A stretch of DNA of 64,000 nucleotides, taken from positions 1,178,001 through 1,242,000 of the forward strand of contig NZ_AP024325.1 in the NCBI RefSeq assembly GCF_018408855.1. The letters are read 5' to 3'. Source of the DNA: Caballeronia sp. NK8. GTDB taxonomy: Bacteria; Pseudomonadota; Gammaproteobacteria; Burkholderiales; Burkholderiaceae. Under the pieces are notes generated by a model. The model saw nothing but the letters and a program-made list of their open reading frames with translations. It had not been told where the DNA came from and did not search any database. How positions within the stretch are numbered: position 1 is the first letter of the stretch; the number at the start of each line of letters is the position of its first letter. The position numbers were made by a program, and so were the translations under genes. Shown here one piece after another: positions 46,701-57,700 of the stretch.

Positions 46701-48709
46701 CCCGATGTATAGATCGCGTAGGCGGCCTGCTCCGATACGACCTCGGGCAATGCGATACGCGACGTTTCATCGTCGGAGTAGAGGCTTTCGTCGTCGAGAA
46801 GGAGGATGCGCGCGTTCGGCGGCACGGGCAGCGCATCCAGACTCGCACGCTCGGTGACGATGTGTTCGATACGCGCATCGTTGAGAATCTGCGCGAGGCG
46901 TTCACGCGGATGACTCGGATCGAGCGGCACGAACGCGCCGCCGGACTTCAGCGCCGCAATCAGGCCGACGAGCAGATCGACCGAACGGCTCAACGCGACG
47001 CCCACGCGCATCTCGGCCCGCACGCCGGCAGCGATGAGACGTTGCGCGATACGCGTCGCCCGCGCATCGACTTCGCCGCGCGTGAAGGCGCGCGTCATGT
47101 CGGCGACGCCGCGCGCGTCGGGCCGCGCATGCGCGTGACGCGCAATGCGCTGCTGCACGGAGACGAAGGCCGGCGCATGCTCGGGCGCGTTGCGATTCCA
47201 TGCATCGAGTTGCGCGCGCTCGTCCTGCGGCAGCCATTGCAAATCGCCGATGAGCGTTTGTGGCGCGTCCAGCGCATCGCGCAACAATTCGACGAAGCGG
47301 CGCGCGAGCCGTTCGATGGCATCGGCTTCGAACAGATCGAGCGCGTAGATGAACGCGGCGGCGAGCGAACCGTGCGCGCGTTCCTCGAAGCTCGCGGTCA
47401 GATCGAACTTCGCGAACGGCGTGCCCGAGGACAATTCGGTCGCGCGCACATCGGCGAAAGCGGGTAACGCACGGCGCGCGCCGTAGGCCGTCATCACCTG
47501 AAAGAGCGGATGATGGCTCGCGCTGCGCACGACGCCCAGCGCTTCGACGACCTGCTCGAACGGCACGTCCTGATGCGATTGCGCATCGACGAGCGCGTCT
47601 TGCGCGGCATCGACGAATGTCGCGAAAGGCTGCGTCGCGTCGACGCGCGCCGCGAGCGTCAGCGTGTTGACGAAGAAGCCGATCAGACCCGCCGTCTCGG
47701 CGCGCTCGCGATTCGCGGCAGGCACGCCGATCTGGATATGCGCTTCGCCCGATGCGCGCGCGAACAGCGCATTCAGCGCGGCAAGCAGCACGGCGAACGG
47801 CGTCGCGCGGCGTTCGTTGGCGAACACGCGCAGACGTGCGGCGAGCGCGGCATCGAGCGTGAACACATGACGCGCGCCGCGCGCGCTGCGTTCGCTCGGA
47901 CGCGCCGCCGCGCCCGGCAGCATCAGCACGTCGCGCGACGGATCGAGCCGCGCGCGCCAGAAATCGAGTTGCCGCTCGCGCTCGCCCGCATCGAGCCAAC
48001 GGCGCTGCCAGAGTGCGAAATCCGCATATTGAATCGGCAAAGGCGCCACCGACACCGCCTCGCCGCGCGCATACGCACGATAGAACGATGCGAGTTCGGC
48101 CAGCGCGATATCGGCGGACCAGCCATCCGACACGATGTGATGCGTCGTCAGCGAAAGCCAGTGCGTGTGCGCATCGAGCCTGATGAGATGCGCGCGCATG
48201 AGCGGCGCGTGCGCGAGATCGAACGGGCGCGCTTCGTCGGCGAGCGCGAGCGCGGCGGCACGCGCTTCACGTTCCGCCACCGGCACGTGGGTGAGATCGA
48301 CCGACTGCCACGGACTGCGCATCGGCGCATGCACGGTTTGCAGCACGCCGTCCGCGCTTTCGGCGAAGGTAGTGCGCAGCGCTTCGTGGCGTGCGATCAG
48401 CGCATCGCATGAAAGGCGCAGCGCATTCGCATCGAGCGCGCCGTCGAGTTGCAGGCGCTCCGTGATGTGATACGCCGCCGGTTCATCGATCATGCGCGCG
48501 TGCAGCCACAAGCGCGTCTGCGCGAACGACGCGGGCACGCTCGCGACGCATGCATCGCCACGTGCGCGCGACGGAATGGGCAGCATGCGAAAGTCGATGC
48601 CCGCATCCGCGAGCCGCGCGACGAACACTTTGCGCTGCGCATCGGGTAACTGCGCAAAGCGTGTCGCGAGCGAAAGCAGATCGGGTTTGTTTTCTCTTGT
48701 GCTTGTCAT
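43736..48709 (-). CDS. NRPS, C-A-T-C-T (OrbJ-like; hydroxyornithine module)
   Basis: A 1657-residue peptide synthetase. Domains: C (about 55-490, HHIVSDG at 189), A (about 500-1025, YTSGSTGKPKG, YGPTETVI), T (Ser ~1073, FFELGGHSL), a second C (about 1130-1560, HHIVSDG at 1264) and a final T-like domain (Ser ~1610, GATSF). There is no thioesterase or reductase. Read by eye against GrsA numbering, the A-domain pocket is D-G-E-T-T-G-G-I, sharing its D-x-E-x-x-G-G-I pattern with the first A domain of the partner NRPS; both presumably load N5-modified hydroxyornithine. The ATG overlaps the partner's stop by 4 nt. In ornibactin the last C domain is linked to putrescine attachment. Confidence 0.92.
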   Translation of the reverse strand: MTSTRENKPDLLSLATRFAQLPDAQRKVFVARLADAGIDFRMLPIPSRARGDACVASVPASFAQTRLWLHARMIDEPAAYHITERLQLDGALDANALRLSCDALIARHEALRTTFAESADGVLQTVHAPMRSPWQSVDLTHVPVAEREARAAALALADEARPFDLAHAPLMRAHLIRLDAHTHWLSLTTHHIVSDGWSADIALAELASFYRAYARGEAVSVAPLPIQYADFALWQRRWLDAGERERQLDFWRARLDPSRDVLMLPGAAARPSERSARGARHVFTLDAALAARLRVFANERRATPFAVLLAALNALFARASGEAHIQIGVPAANRERAETAGLIGFFVNTLTLAARVDATQPFATFVDAAQDALVDAQSHQDVPFEQVVEALGVVRSASHHPLFQVMTAYGARRALPAFADVRATELSSGTPFAKFDLTASFEERAHGSLAAAFIYALDLFEADAIERLARRFVELLRDALDAPQTLIGDLQWLPQDERAQLDAWNRNAPEHAPAFVSVQQRIARHAHARPDARGVADMTRAFTRGEVDARATRIAQRLIAAGVRAEMRVGVALSRSVDLLVGLIAALKSGGAFVPLDPSHPRERLAQILNDARIEHIVTERASLDALPVPPNARILLLDDESLYSDDETSRIALPEVVSEQAAYAIYTSGSTGKPKGVIVDHGSFARHCVAIAERYGATEQDTFMLFQSVNFDGAHEGWFSQYISGAAVAITADTLWPPALTCRLMRKEGVTMTYVPPGCATQLAEWALVHGAPPTLKSITVGGEATSREAFALMRRAFPNARIVNGYGPTETVITPMLWMFNPGDDPAKLADCAYLPIGTLVGARTAHVLDERLNPLPVGVIGELYLGGEGVGVARGYLDRPALTAERFVPDPYGEPGARLYRTGDLVRRRADGVFDFIGRVDHQVKLRGLRIELGEIEAQLAAHDDVREACAVVRGKGAQAALVAYVELKADARERAALGRAADAAELDAHLRRTLPDYMVPAHIVVLDALPRNANSKVDRAVLPEPPKKERVYEAPAAGAEAALAKIWREVLNVERVGRADHFFELGGHSLAAVRVVTRVAETLGRDVPVRALFETPVLSQYAKRVVQASACEGAASDVVQAAFGPDANGVWPLSAAQLGLWFLWRAQPHSAAYNIPVAVRLRGPLDADALREALAQAAARHPALRTQLVEREGALPGQRITPMWHVDLPVIDLAGRFDEAKCITDEDALTPFDLAAAKHLWRAHLLRLADDDHVLSLVVHHIVSDGTSIDLWLDDIRATYVALQKGASVSERVSNALVLPSSATGARLAFWRDALRDVPAITLPAPASGRAEDPQWFASRIAFDLDGSLVERARSLAMDCHATLPMLLHAALNAALHGLTGADDQPIGVLASTRESTGDAARDALGLFINAVVVRTRMTKRDTPANVLATVRDAALAAYAHADVPFADVVSALNAPRPGAGNPLFQVMFNYLRPAAMATRDWAGLAIEGFDDVRHRVVFDLELDVTEYPDGRVSCSFSYANERVDGGFVETLAKRYLATVEQFAHAPHDVFDASEAALESGPRAVAVAPSGEASADATALADVWRECFDGQTVTPHQDLFAAGATSFAVVRFVDAARKAGFDIAIQDVFATPHFAGLAATLARRVSLASTNDI

Positions 48710-51700
48710 TGCGTTTCCAGTTCATCGAGCAACGCGTCGATGGCGCTTGCCGCATCGTGTGCGCCGCCTGTCGCGTCACGCTGAGTCAGCGCGGCATCGA
48801 TCGCGGCGGCGCAGCGCGCGAGCGTGCGTTGGTCGAAGAGCGTGCGCAGCGGCAGCGTCAGCGACCAGTGCAGGTTGGCTTGCGCGTTTGCCTGCGTCGC
48901 GAGCAGCGAATGGCCGCCCAGCGCGAAGAAGTCGTCATCGCGTCCGACGGTTTCGATATGCAGCACGCGCTGCCAGATCGCCGCGAGTTCGCGCTCGGTC
49001 GGCGTCTGCGGCGCTTCGACGGTTCTTTGCGGGCGCGCCGGCGCGGGCAGCGCATTGCGGTCGCATTTGCCGTTCGGCGTGACGGGCAAGGCATCCAGCG
49101 CGATCACATGCGCGGGCACCATGTAGGCAGGTAGCTGCGAACGCAACGAATTCAGCGCGGCGGCTTCGTCGAACGAATCGGGCGCACCGCATGCGATATA
49201 GCCGATCAACTCTTCTTCGCGCACGATCACGACTGCATCGCGCACATTCGGTTCGCCGCGGAGCAGCGCCTCGATCTCGCCCGGCTCGATGCGTTGTCCG
49301 CGCAGCTTGACTTGCGTATCGATGCGGCCGAGATACTCGAGCGCGCCGTCGTCGCGCCGCCGCGCGAGATCGCCCGTGCGATAAAGCCGCGCGCCCGAGA
49401 TGAACGGATCGGGCACGAAGCGCTCCGCAGTCAGCGACGCGCGTCCGAGATAGCCGCGCGCGAGGCCCGCGCCGCCGAGATACAGTTCGCCGATACCGCC
49501 GGCAGGCACCGGATGCAGCGCTGCGTCGAGCACATGCAGTTGCAGGTTCGCGATCGGATGCCCAATCGGCACGGAAGGCGCATCGATATCGCTCGCACGG
49601 CAGGTCCAGTGCGACACGTCGATGGCCGCTTCCGTCGGGCCGTAAAGGTTGTACAGACGCGCGTGCGGCATGAGCCGCGCCACGCGCGCGACGAGTTCCG
49701 GCGCGAGCGCTTCGCCACTCGCGACGATCCGCTCGATACTCGCGCAACGCACTGCCTCGCCGAATTCATCGATATGCGCAACGAACGCCGCGAGCATCGA
49801 CGGCACGAAATGCAGCGTGCTCACACGATGGGCCTCGATCGCCGCAACGAGGCGTGCAGGATCGCGATGATCGCCGGGCGCGGCAATCGCGAGTTTCGCG
49901 CCCGTCGCGAGCGGCCAGACGAACTCCCACACGGAGACATCGAAGCCGAACGGGGTTTTGTGGAGCACGACATCGGCGTCGGTCAGGCGATACGCGTCCT
50001 GCATCCACGCGATGCGGTTCGAAAGCGCCTCGTGTGTGTTGCCCGCGCCTTTGGGCTTGCCGGTCGAACCCGACGTATAGATCAGATACGCCAGTTGCGC
50101 GCCGGTCACTTCGATACGCGATGCAAGCCCCGCGCCGTTCTCCATGAGCGCGCCGATATCGAAGACGCGTGCGCCCGACGCAGCCGCTTCGACACTCTCG
50201 CGCAAATGCGCCTGGGTCAGCACGACGGCGGGTTTCGCATCGTCGAGCAGGTATGCGATACGCTCCGCTGGATAATCCGGATCGACAGGCAGATACGCCG
50301 CACCCGCCTTCAACACGCCGAACAGCGCGACGACCATTTCGAACGAACGCTCGACGCACAACGCGACCGCCGTGTCCGGCGTGACTCCCGCACTGACCAG
50401 CGCGGCAGCGACGCGGTCCGCGCGCGCGTCCAGCTCTGCATACGTCATGCGATGCAGCGTGCCATCCACAGCAGCCATCTCTAACGCGATAGCGTCCGGC
50501 GCGGCCTTCGCCATGCGCTCGAACTGTCGATGCAGCGGCGCGCCTTGCACATCGCTCCATTCACGCGACGTCGCGTTGAAGCGGCCCGCGTCCTCCGGCA
50601 GCGAGATCGAACCGAGAGGCGCATCGGCGTTGGCGGCGAAGGCATCGAGACAGGCTGACAATGCGCGATGCAGCGCCGCCACGCGCGCTTCATCGAGACG
50701 CGCGGCGTCGTATCCGTAATCGATGACGATCGACTCGCCCGCCTCCACGACGAGCGTCAGCGCAAAGTCCGTCGCTTCGATGTTGCGAAGATCGCGCATC
50801 GTCAGCGCGCGCGGATCGCGGCCGGCCCACGCTTCATCGACGGGATAGTTTTCGAACACGACGAGCGTATCGAACAATGCGCCGCCGCCCTGACCCGCCC
50901 AGCGCTGGATATCCGCGAGCGGCGTATGCGCGTGTTCGTTGGCGGCGGCGTTGTCGGACTGCAATTCGCGCAGCCACGCGGATGCGGCACGTTGCGGCAG
51001 CGGCGCGGTGATGACCGGCACCGTGTTGATGAAGAGGCCGAGCACGCCGTCGATGTCTTGCAATGTATCGGGACGTCCCGCCACCGTCGCGCCGAACGCG
51101 ACGCTCGCGTGATGCGTCATGCGCTGCAACGCAAGCGCCCACGCACCTTGCACGAGCGTGTTGAGGGTCACGCGCAGACGGCGCGCGGTGTCGGTCAGGC
51201 GGGCGGTCGTCGCGGCATCGAGCGTCGCGCGCCACGTGCGATGATCGGCGAGCGTTGGCTTATCGCTGGCTTCACGCTCGGCGATGCGCGTCGGTTCGTC
51301 GAGGCGCGCGAGACGCTCACGCCAGAATGCTTCGTCCGCTGCAACGTTGCGCGCAGCAAGCCATGCGATGAAGTCGCGATAGCGCGTCTTCGGATGCGCC
51401 GCGAAAGGCTGTGCACGCGGCGGCTCGATGTAATCGCGCAAGATGTCCGCGAACATGCGCGCGGTGCTCCAGCCGTCGAGCAACAGATGGTGACGCGTCC
51501 ACACGATGCGCCATTCGTCGTCCGTCAGGCGGATCAGCGTGACGCGCATCAACGGCGGCGTCGCGAGATCGAAGCCGCGCGCGCGGTCTTCGGCGAGCCA
51601 CGTTTCGAACGACGCCAGGACATCGCGACGATCACGCCAGTCGAGCACGTCGAATGGCATGCGCGCATGGCGATGCACGATCTGCATCGGCGCGGCTTCG

Positions 51701-54700
51701 TCGGGCGTGAAGGCCGTGCGCAGGATATCGTGACGCGGCGGCGCGGCTTCGAACGCGGCGCGCAAGCGCTTGACATCGGGCGCGATCAGCGTCGCCGCGA
51801 GCTGGTTCACATAGGTCGATTGCTCCGGCGCAAACAGCGAGTGGAACAGGATGCCCTGCTGCATCGGCGCAAGCGGATAGATATCGGCGACGCCTCGCAA
51901 ATCCACCGCCATACGTTCGAGCGCCGCTTGCGTCAGGCCGCCGTCGCGCGCGAGCGGGAAATCGCCCGGCGTTGCGCCCGCGCCTTTGCTCGCGATGCGT
52001 TCGGCGCATGCGGCGACGATATCGGCGAGCGTGCTTTCGAAGCGTTGTGCAAGGGCTTCGATGGTCGCGCGTTCGAATTGCGTCGAACCATAAACCCAAT
52101 GCAGCTTGAGCGTGCGTTCGGCCTGGTCATCGACATAAGCGTGAATCGCGAGCGCGTTGCCGAGCGGCCCGGCAGGGTCGCGCTCGCAACCCGCGCCGCC
52201 GAAACGCGGCGCGAACGCGGCATCGCGCGCGTCATGCGAATCGAACTGGCCCAGATAGTTGAACGTCACGCGCGGACGCGGCAGCGCTTCGAGTGACGCG
52301 CGCGTCGCATCGTCGCCGTAGTGGCGCAGCACGCCGAAGCCCAGCCCCTTGTGAGGCACGGCACGCAACGTGTCCTTGGCCGCGGCGAGCGTCGCGGCGG
52401 GCGTCGCCTCGACCGGCACCGACACCGGGTAATGACTCGTCAGCCAGCCGAGCGTGCGGCTTGCATCGATGTCGTCGAAAAGCGGCTCGCGGCCGTGTCC
52501 TTCGAGCTCGATGCGGCACGTCGCGCCGATCGCATGCGCGAGCGCCCCGATCAGCAGCTCGACCGTCTGCGTGCGCCAGGCTGCGTTTGCATCGGTCAGC
52601 GCGGCGCGCGTGAGCCGCGCGTCGAGCGTCTGTTCGATGACTTGCGCGTCGGCGTTCGTCGCCTTCTTCTGCGGATGATCGAGACGCAGGTCATCGCCTG
52701 ACGACGCCATCGTCGTCCAGTATTGCGCTTCGCCGGCGAACGGCGATTGCGGATCACGCGCGGCCTTCGCGAGACGCGCGGCCCATTGCGCCGCAGTCGC
52801 GCCGGTGCGCGTCAGGCTCGCGATGCCGCGCGTTTGCGCCGCGCGATACGCGCTCTGCAGATCGTCGAGCAGGATGCGCCACGACACGCCATCGACGATC
52901 AGATGATGAATCGCCAGATACGCCTTGGTGCGGCCGTCCGGCAGCGACGCGGCGAGCGCGCACGCGAGCGGTCCGCGTGCGATGTCGAGCGTGCGTTGAA
53001 TCGCATCGAACTGCGCGAGCGCATCGGTTTCGTCGTGGACGTCGATGGCCGCGAGCGGCAGCGTATCGAACGCTTTTTGCGCCTGCACGATGCGCCATGC
53101 ATTCGTTGCGCCATCGCGCTCGAAGCGTTGCCGGAAAATCTCGTGATGCGTCAGCAGCGCTTCGAAGGCGTGCGCGAAGGCATCGAGATCGAATGACGTA
53201 TGCGCGTCGAGTTCGATCGACTGATTCCAGTGTCCGCGTTGCGCGATGTCGAGTGCGAAGAAGCGCAATTGCGCGGGCGTCAGCATCGGGTTGTCGCCGC
53301 CCTGCTTCGTTGCCTCGACGGGCGCTTTCGCTTCCGTCGTCTCGATCGCTTTCGCGACGAGCGCGAGATGCGCGACGGTCGCGTTGTCGAAGACCTGCTT
53401 CGGCGTCGCGCGCAGACCACGCTTGCGCAGACGCGCGATCACTTGCAGCACGAGAATCGAATCGCCGCCGAGTTCGAAGAAGTTATCGTCACGGCCGATC
53501 TGCTTCGCCTTCAGCACGTCCTTCCACACTGCAGCGATCGCCTCTTCGGCCGCGCCTTGCGGCGCATCGCTCGCGGCGGAGGTTTCCACCGGCTTCATCG
53601 CGATGTCGCGCAGCGCGGCGCGATCGATCTTGCCGTTGCCCGTCACCGGCAACGCGTCGAGTACGACGATCGTCGCGGGCACCATGTAGTCGGGCAAGCA
53701 CGCGGCGAGCGCGGCACGCAGCGCTGCTTCGTCATCGATGGAGCCGGTCACGAAGGATACGAGCTGGATGCGTCCGTCATGATCGACGGACAAGGCCTCG
53801 GCCTGCGCGACGCCTTCGATCCCACGCAACGCCGCGCTCACTTCGCCCGGCTCGACACGATAGCCGCGAATCTTCACCTGATCGTCAAGCCGACCGAGAA
53901 ACGCGATGCGTCCATCCGCGAGCAGACGCACACGGTCTCCCGTGCGATAAAGCCGCTCGCCGTGCGCGAACGGATGCGGCACGAAACGCTCCGCCGTCGC
54001 CGCCGCGCGTCCGAGATAGCCGCGCGCGACACCCGGACCGCCGAGATGCAACTCGCCGATGCCGCCTGGCGGCACGCATGCGCCGGATGCATCGAATACA
54101 TACGCGCAGGCATTCGGCAACGGGCGTCCGAGCGGCGCGCCTTGCGAGCCGCGTTCGTCGTCCGTGAAAGCGGATGCCTCGCACGCAATCGCGCCGACGG
54201 TCGCTTCGGTCGGGCCGTAGTGATTGATCACGCGACACGCGGGCTTCAACGCCTTCACGCGATCGACCAGCGCCCACGGCAGCAACTCGCCGCCCGTCAC
54301 GAGTGCATGCGAAGGCAGCACGTCCGCCGGTTGTTGCGCTTCGAGCAACGCATGAAGATGACTCGGCACGATCTTCAATACACCCACTTCGCGCGCGCGC
54401 ATTTCGGCGGCGAAGCGGTCCGGATCGAACGCGCACTGGGCCGGCAACAGATGCAAGGTGCGTCCCGAGCACAGCGCGCCAAAGAGCGTCGTGTGACCGA
54501 GATCGGCGGCCACGGTCGAGACCATCGCCATCGATGCGCCGGGGGCGAACGCGAGTTCATCGAGCATGCCTTGCGCGTAGTCCGCAAGCGCGCGATGCGA
54601 CACCGCGACGCCCTTCGGCGTTCCCGTCGAACCGGATGTGAAGATGACGTAAGCGCTCTGGTCGGGCGCGGGCTGCACGCGCTGCACGGCGGCATTCGCG

Positions 54701-57700
54701 AGCGACGCATCGTGCGCGAGCGTGTCGATATCGAGCAACTGCGCATGGCCGAGTGCGCGCGGCGCGTTGTCGTCCTTCGTCGCGATGAGCGCGAGGTGCG
54801 CGCCGCATGCTTCGATCGCGGCGTCGAGGCGTGCCTGCGGCATCGCCGGATCGAGCGGCACCGCGTACGCGCCCGACTTCATCGCGCCGATCAATGCGAC
54901 AACGAAGTGCACCGAACGCTCGATGCAAACGGCCACCGCATGTTCCGCCTGTGCGCTCCTATGGCGCAGCGCAAGCGCGACACGGTTCGATGCATCGTCG
55001 AGTTCGGCGTAGCTGATTTGCGTGTGTGCATCCGCAAGCGCGATGCGATGCGGCGTCGCGCCCGCATGTTGCGCGATCAGCGCGAGGATATCGTTCGCCG
55101 CGAAGCTCAGCGCGCGGCCTCGCTGCGAATCATGTTGCGCGGTGCAATCGAGCGCTGCGACCGGACGCGAAGGATCGCGCACTGCATCGGCGACGAGCGT
55201 CGCGAAACTCGCGAGCCAGGCGTGCGCGGTGGCGTCATCGATGCAATCGCGCGCATGGGCCGCGACGAGTTCGATGCCGCGCATGTCGTCGGTGAAATCG
55301 AGCGCGAAATCGAAGCGCGCCGCTAGATCCGGGCCGGGCGTCGCAATCGCCGAGGCATCCGGCAACGTCGCCTTCAGTTCGGCATCGAACTGCTGCGCGA
55401 ACTTCACGCGCAGCCATTCGTCGCCGCGCGCGACAGGCGGCTTAACCGCATCGAGCACGCGATCGAAAGGCACGTCCTGATGTGCGAATGCAGCGAGCGC
55501 ATTCGTGCGCGTCGCCTCGATCAACTCGGAAAACGTTTGATGCGGTTTGACGCGCGCGCGCAATGCAAGCGTGTTGAGGCACAGTCCGATCAACGATGCA
55601 GTCTCGGGCCGCTGCCGATGCGCGACTGGCGCCGCGACCACGAAATCGTTTGCCCCCGTGAGTCGATGAAGCCACGCATCGAACGCGCTCAGCAACACGA
55701 CGAACGGCGATGCGTGCGCGCTGCGCGCACGCTCGCGCAATGCGTTCGACGTATCGACGGACAAGCGCAACGACACTCGTCCACCGCGATGATCGCGCTC
55801 TGCCGGACGCGCGCGGTCATAAGGCAGCGCGAGCGGTTCCGGCGCTGCATCGAGTGCGTCGCGCCAGTAAGCCAGTTGACGCTCGCCCTCTTCGCCCGCG
55901 ACGAGCTCGCGCTGCCATTGCGCGTAATCCGCGTACTGGATCGGCAACGCGGGCAAGGCGGGCGCGCGGCCCTGCACGTAAGCGCAATACGCCTGCGCGA
56001 GTTCATCGAAGACGATGCGCGCGCTGTAGCCATCGGTGATGGCGTGATGCGCGGTCAGCATCAGGCGATGCGATTCATCGCTGAACGAGACGAGCGTCGC
56101 GCGCAATAGCGGACCGTTCGACAGATCGAACGCTTCGCCTGCATGACGTTGAGCGAGCGCGTGTGCATCCTCGGGTCCGTCGACGCTCGCACGCGCGATC
56201 ACGACCGGCAACGACGCGTGGATGCGCTGCATCACGATGCCGTCGTCGTTCTCGACGAGCGTCGTGCGCCATGCCTCGTGCCGTTCGATCACATGATCGA
56301 GCGCGCGCTGCAGGGCGTGTGCATCGAGCTTGCCGCTGATATCCCAATGACCCGCGATGTGATACGCGGAGCCCGCATCACGCGTCTGCGCCAGCACCCA
56401 GAAGCGTTGTTGCGCGAACGATGCAGGCTGATCGCTCGTCGATGCGGCGCGCTTGATGATCGACACGGCGTTCGACTCTTGCCCGCTTGCATCGATCGAT
56501 GCGGCCAGCGCTTCAAGCGACGGATCGTCGAAGATCGCGTCGAGACGCAGATTCACACGCCAGTCGATGCGAATCGCCGCATGCAGTTGCATCGCCGCTA
56601 GCGAATCGCCGCCGCGTTCGAAGAAGCGATCCGCGCGGCCGATGGGCGCGGCATCGTCGAGAATGCGCTGCCAGGTTTGCGCAAGACGTTGTTCGGTCGC
56701 GGTCGCGGGCGCGATGAAGTCGGCATCACGCACGGCCGAAGCCGACGCAACCTGTGCCTTCAATGCATCACGGTCGAGCTTGCCGTTCAACGTGTAGGGC
56801 AAACGTGCGAGCCGTACAAAGCGATGCGGCTGCCACGCTGCCGGCAATTGCTCCGCGAGATAGCGCTTCAATGCGGCGTCGCTCGCTGCTTCATCGGCGA
56901 GGACGCAACAGGCGATGAGTTGCGTGCGGCCATTGGCCGACTCGGCGAGCACGGCTGCGTCGCGAACCGACGGATGCGCGCGCAGGCACGCCGCGATTTC
57001 GGCAGGCTCGACGCGCACGCCGCGAATCTGCACCTGATCGTCGATGCGGCCGAGATAGTCGTATGCGCCATCGGCACGTTCACGCGCGAGATCGCCGGTG
57101 CGATAGATGCGCGCGCCCGGTTCGCCCGACGGGTCCGGCACGAAGCGTTCGGCTGTGAGCGCCGCGCGACCGTGATAGCCACGCGCGATGCACACGCCGC
57201 CGAGCAGCAACTCGCCATCGTCGATACGCGCGACACGCGGACCGATCACGCGTCCGATCGGCAGCGACGCGTAGGCATCGGCATCGCCGAGATCGGGAGT
57301 GACATGCGGATCGACCGGCCACAGCATCGGCGAGATGACGGCCTCGGTCGGCCCGTAACCGTTGATGAGCCGCTGCGCCGCGAACACGCGCCGCACGTTC
57401 GCGAACGCTTCACGCGACAGCGCCTCGCCGCCGAACGCGAGCACGCGCAACGATGCGGGCACGCCCTTGCGTTCGGCGATGCCCGCGAACTCACGCAGAT
57501 AAGCAGGCGGAAACGCGGCGACATTCACGCCTTCGCGTTCGATCAGCGCATGCGCCGCTTCGGGCGCGAACGGCGGCGGCGCGGTGATGACGACACGCGC
57601 GCCGACCGCGAGCGGTGCGAGCCAGCACTCGTGCGCGGCATCGAAATTGACCGATGCGAAGTGCAGCAGGTTGTCGCCCTCGCCGATGCCGAGCGCTTGC

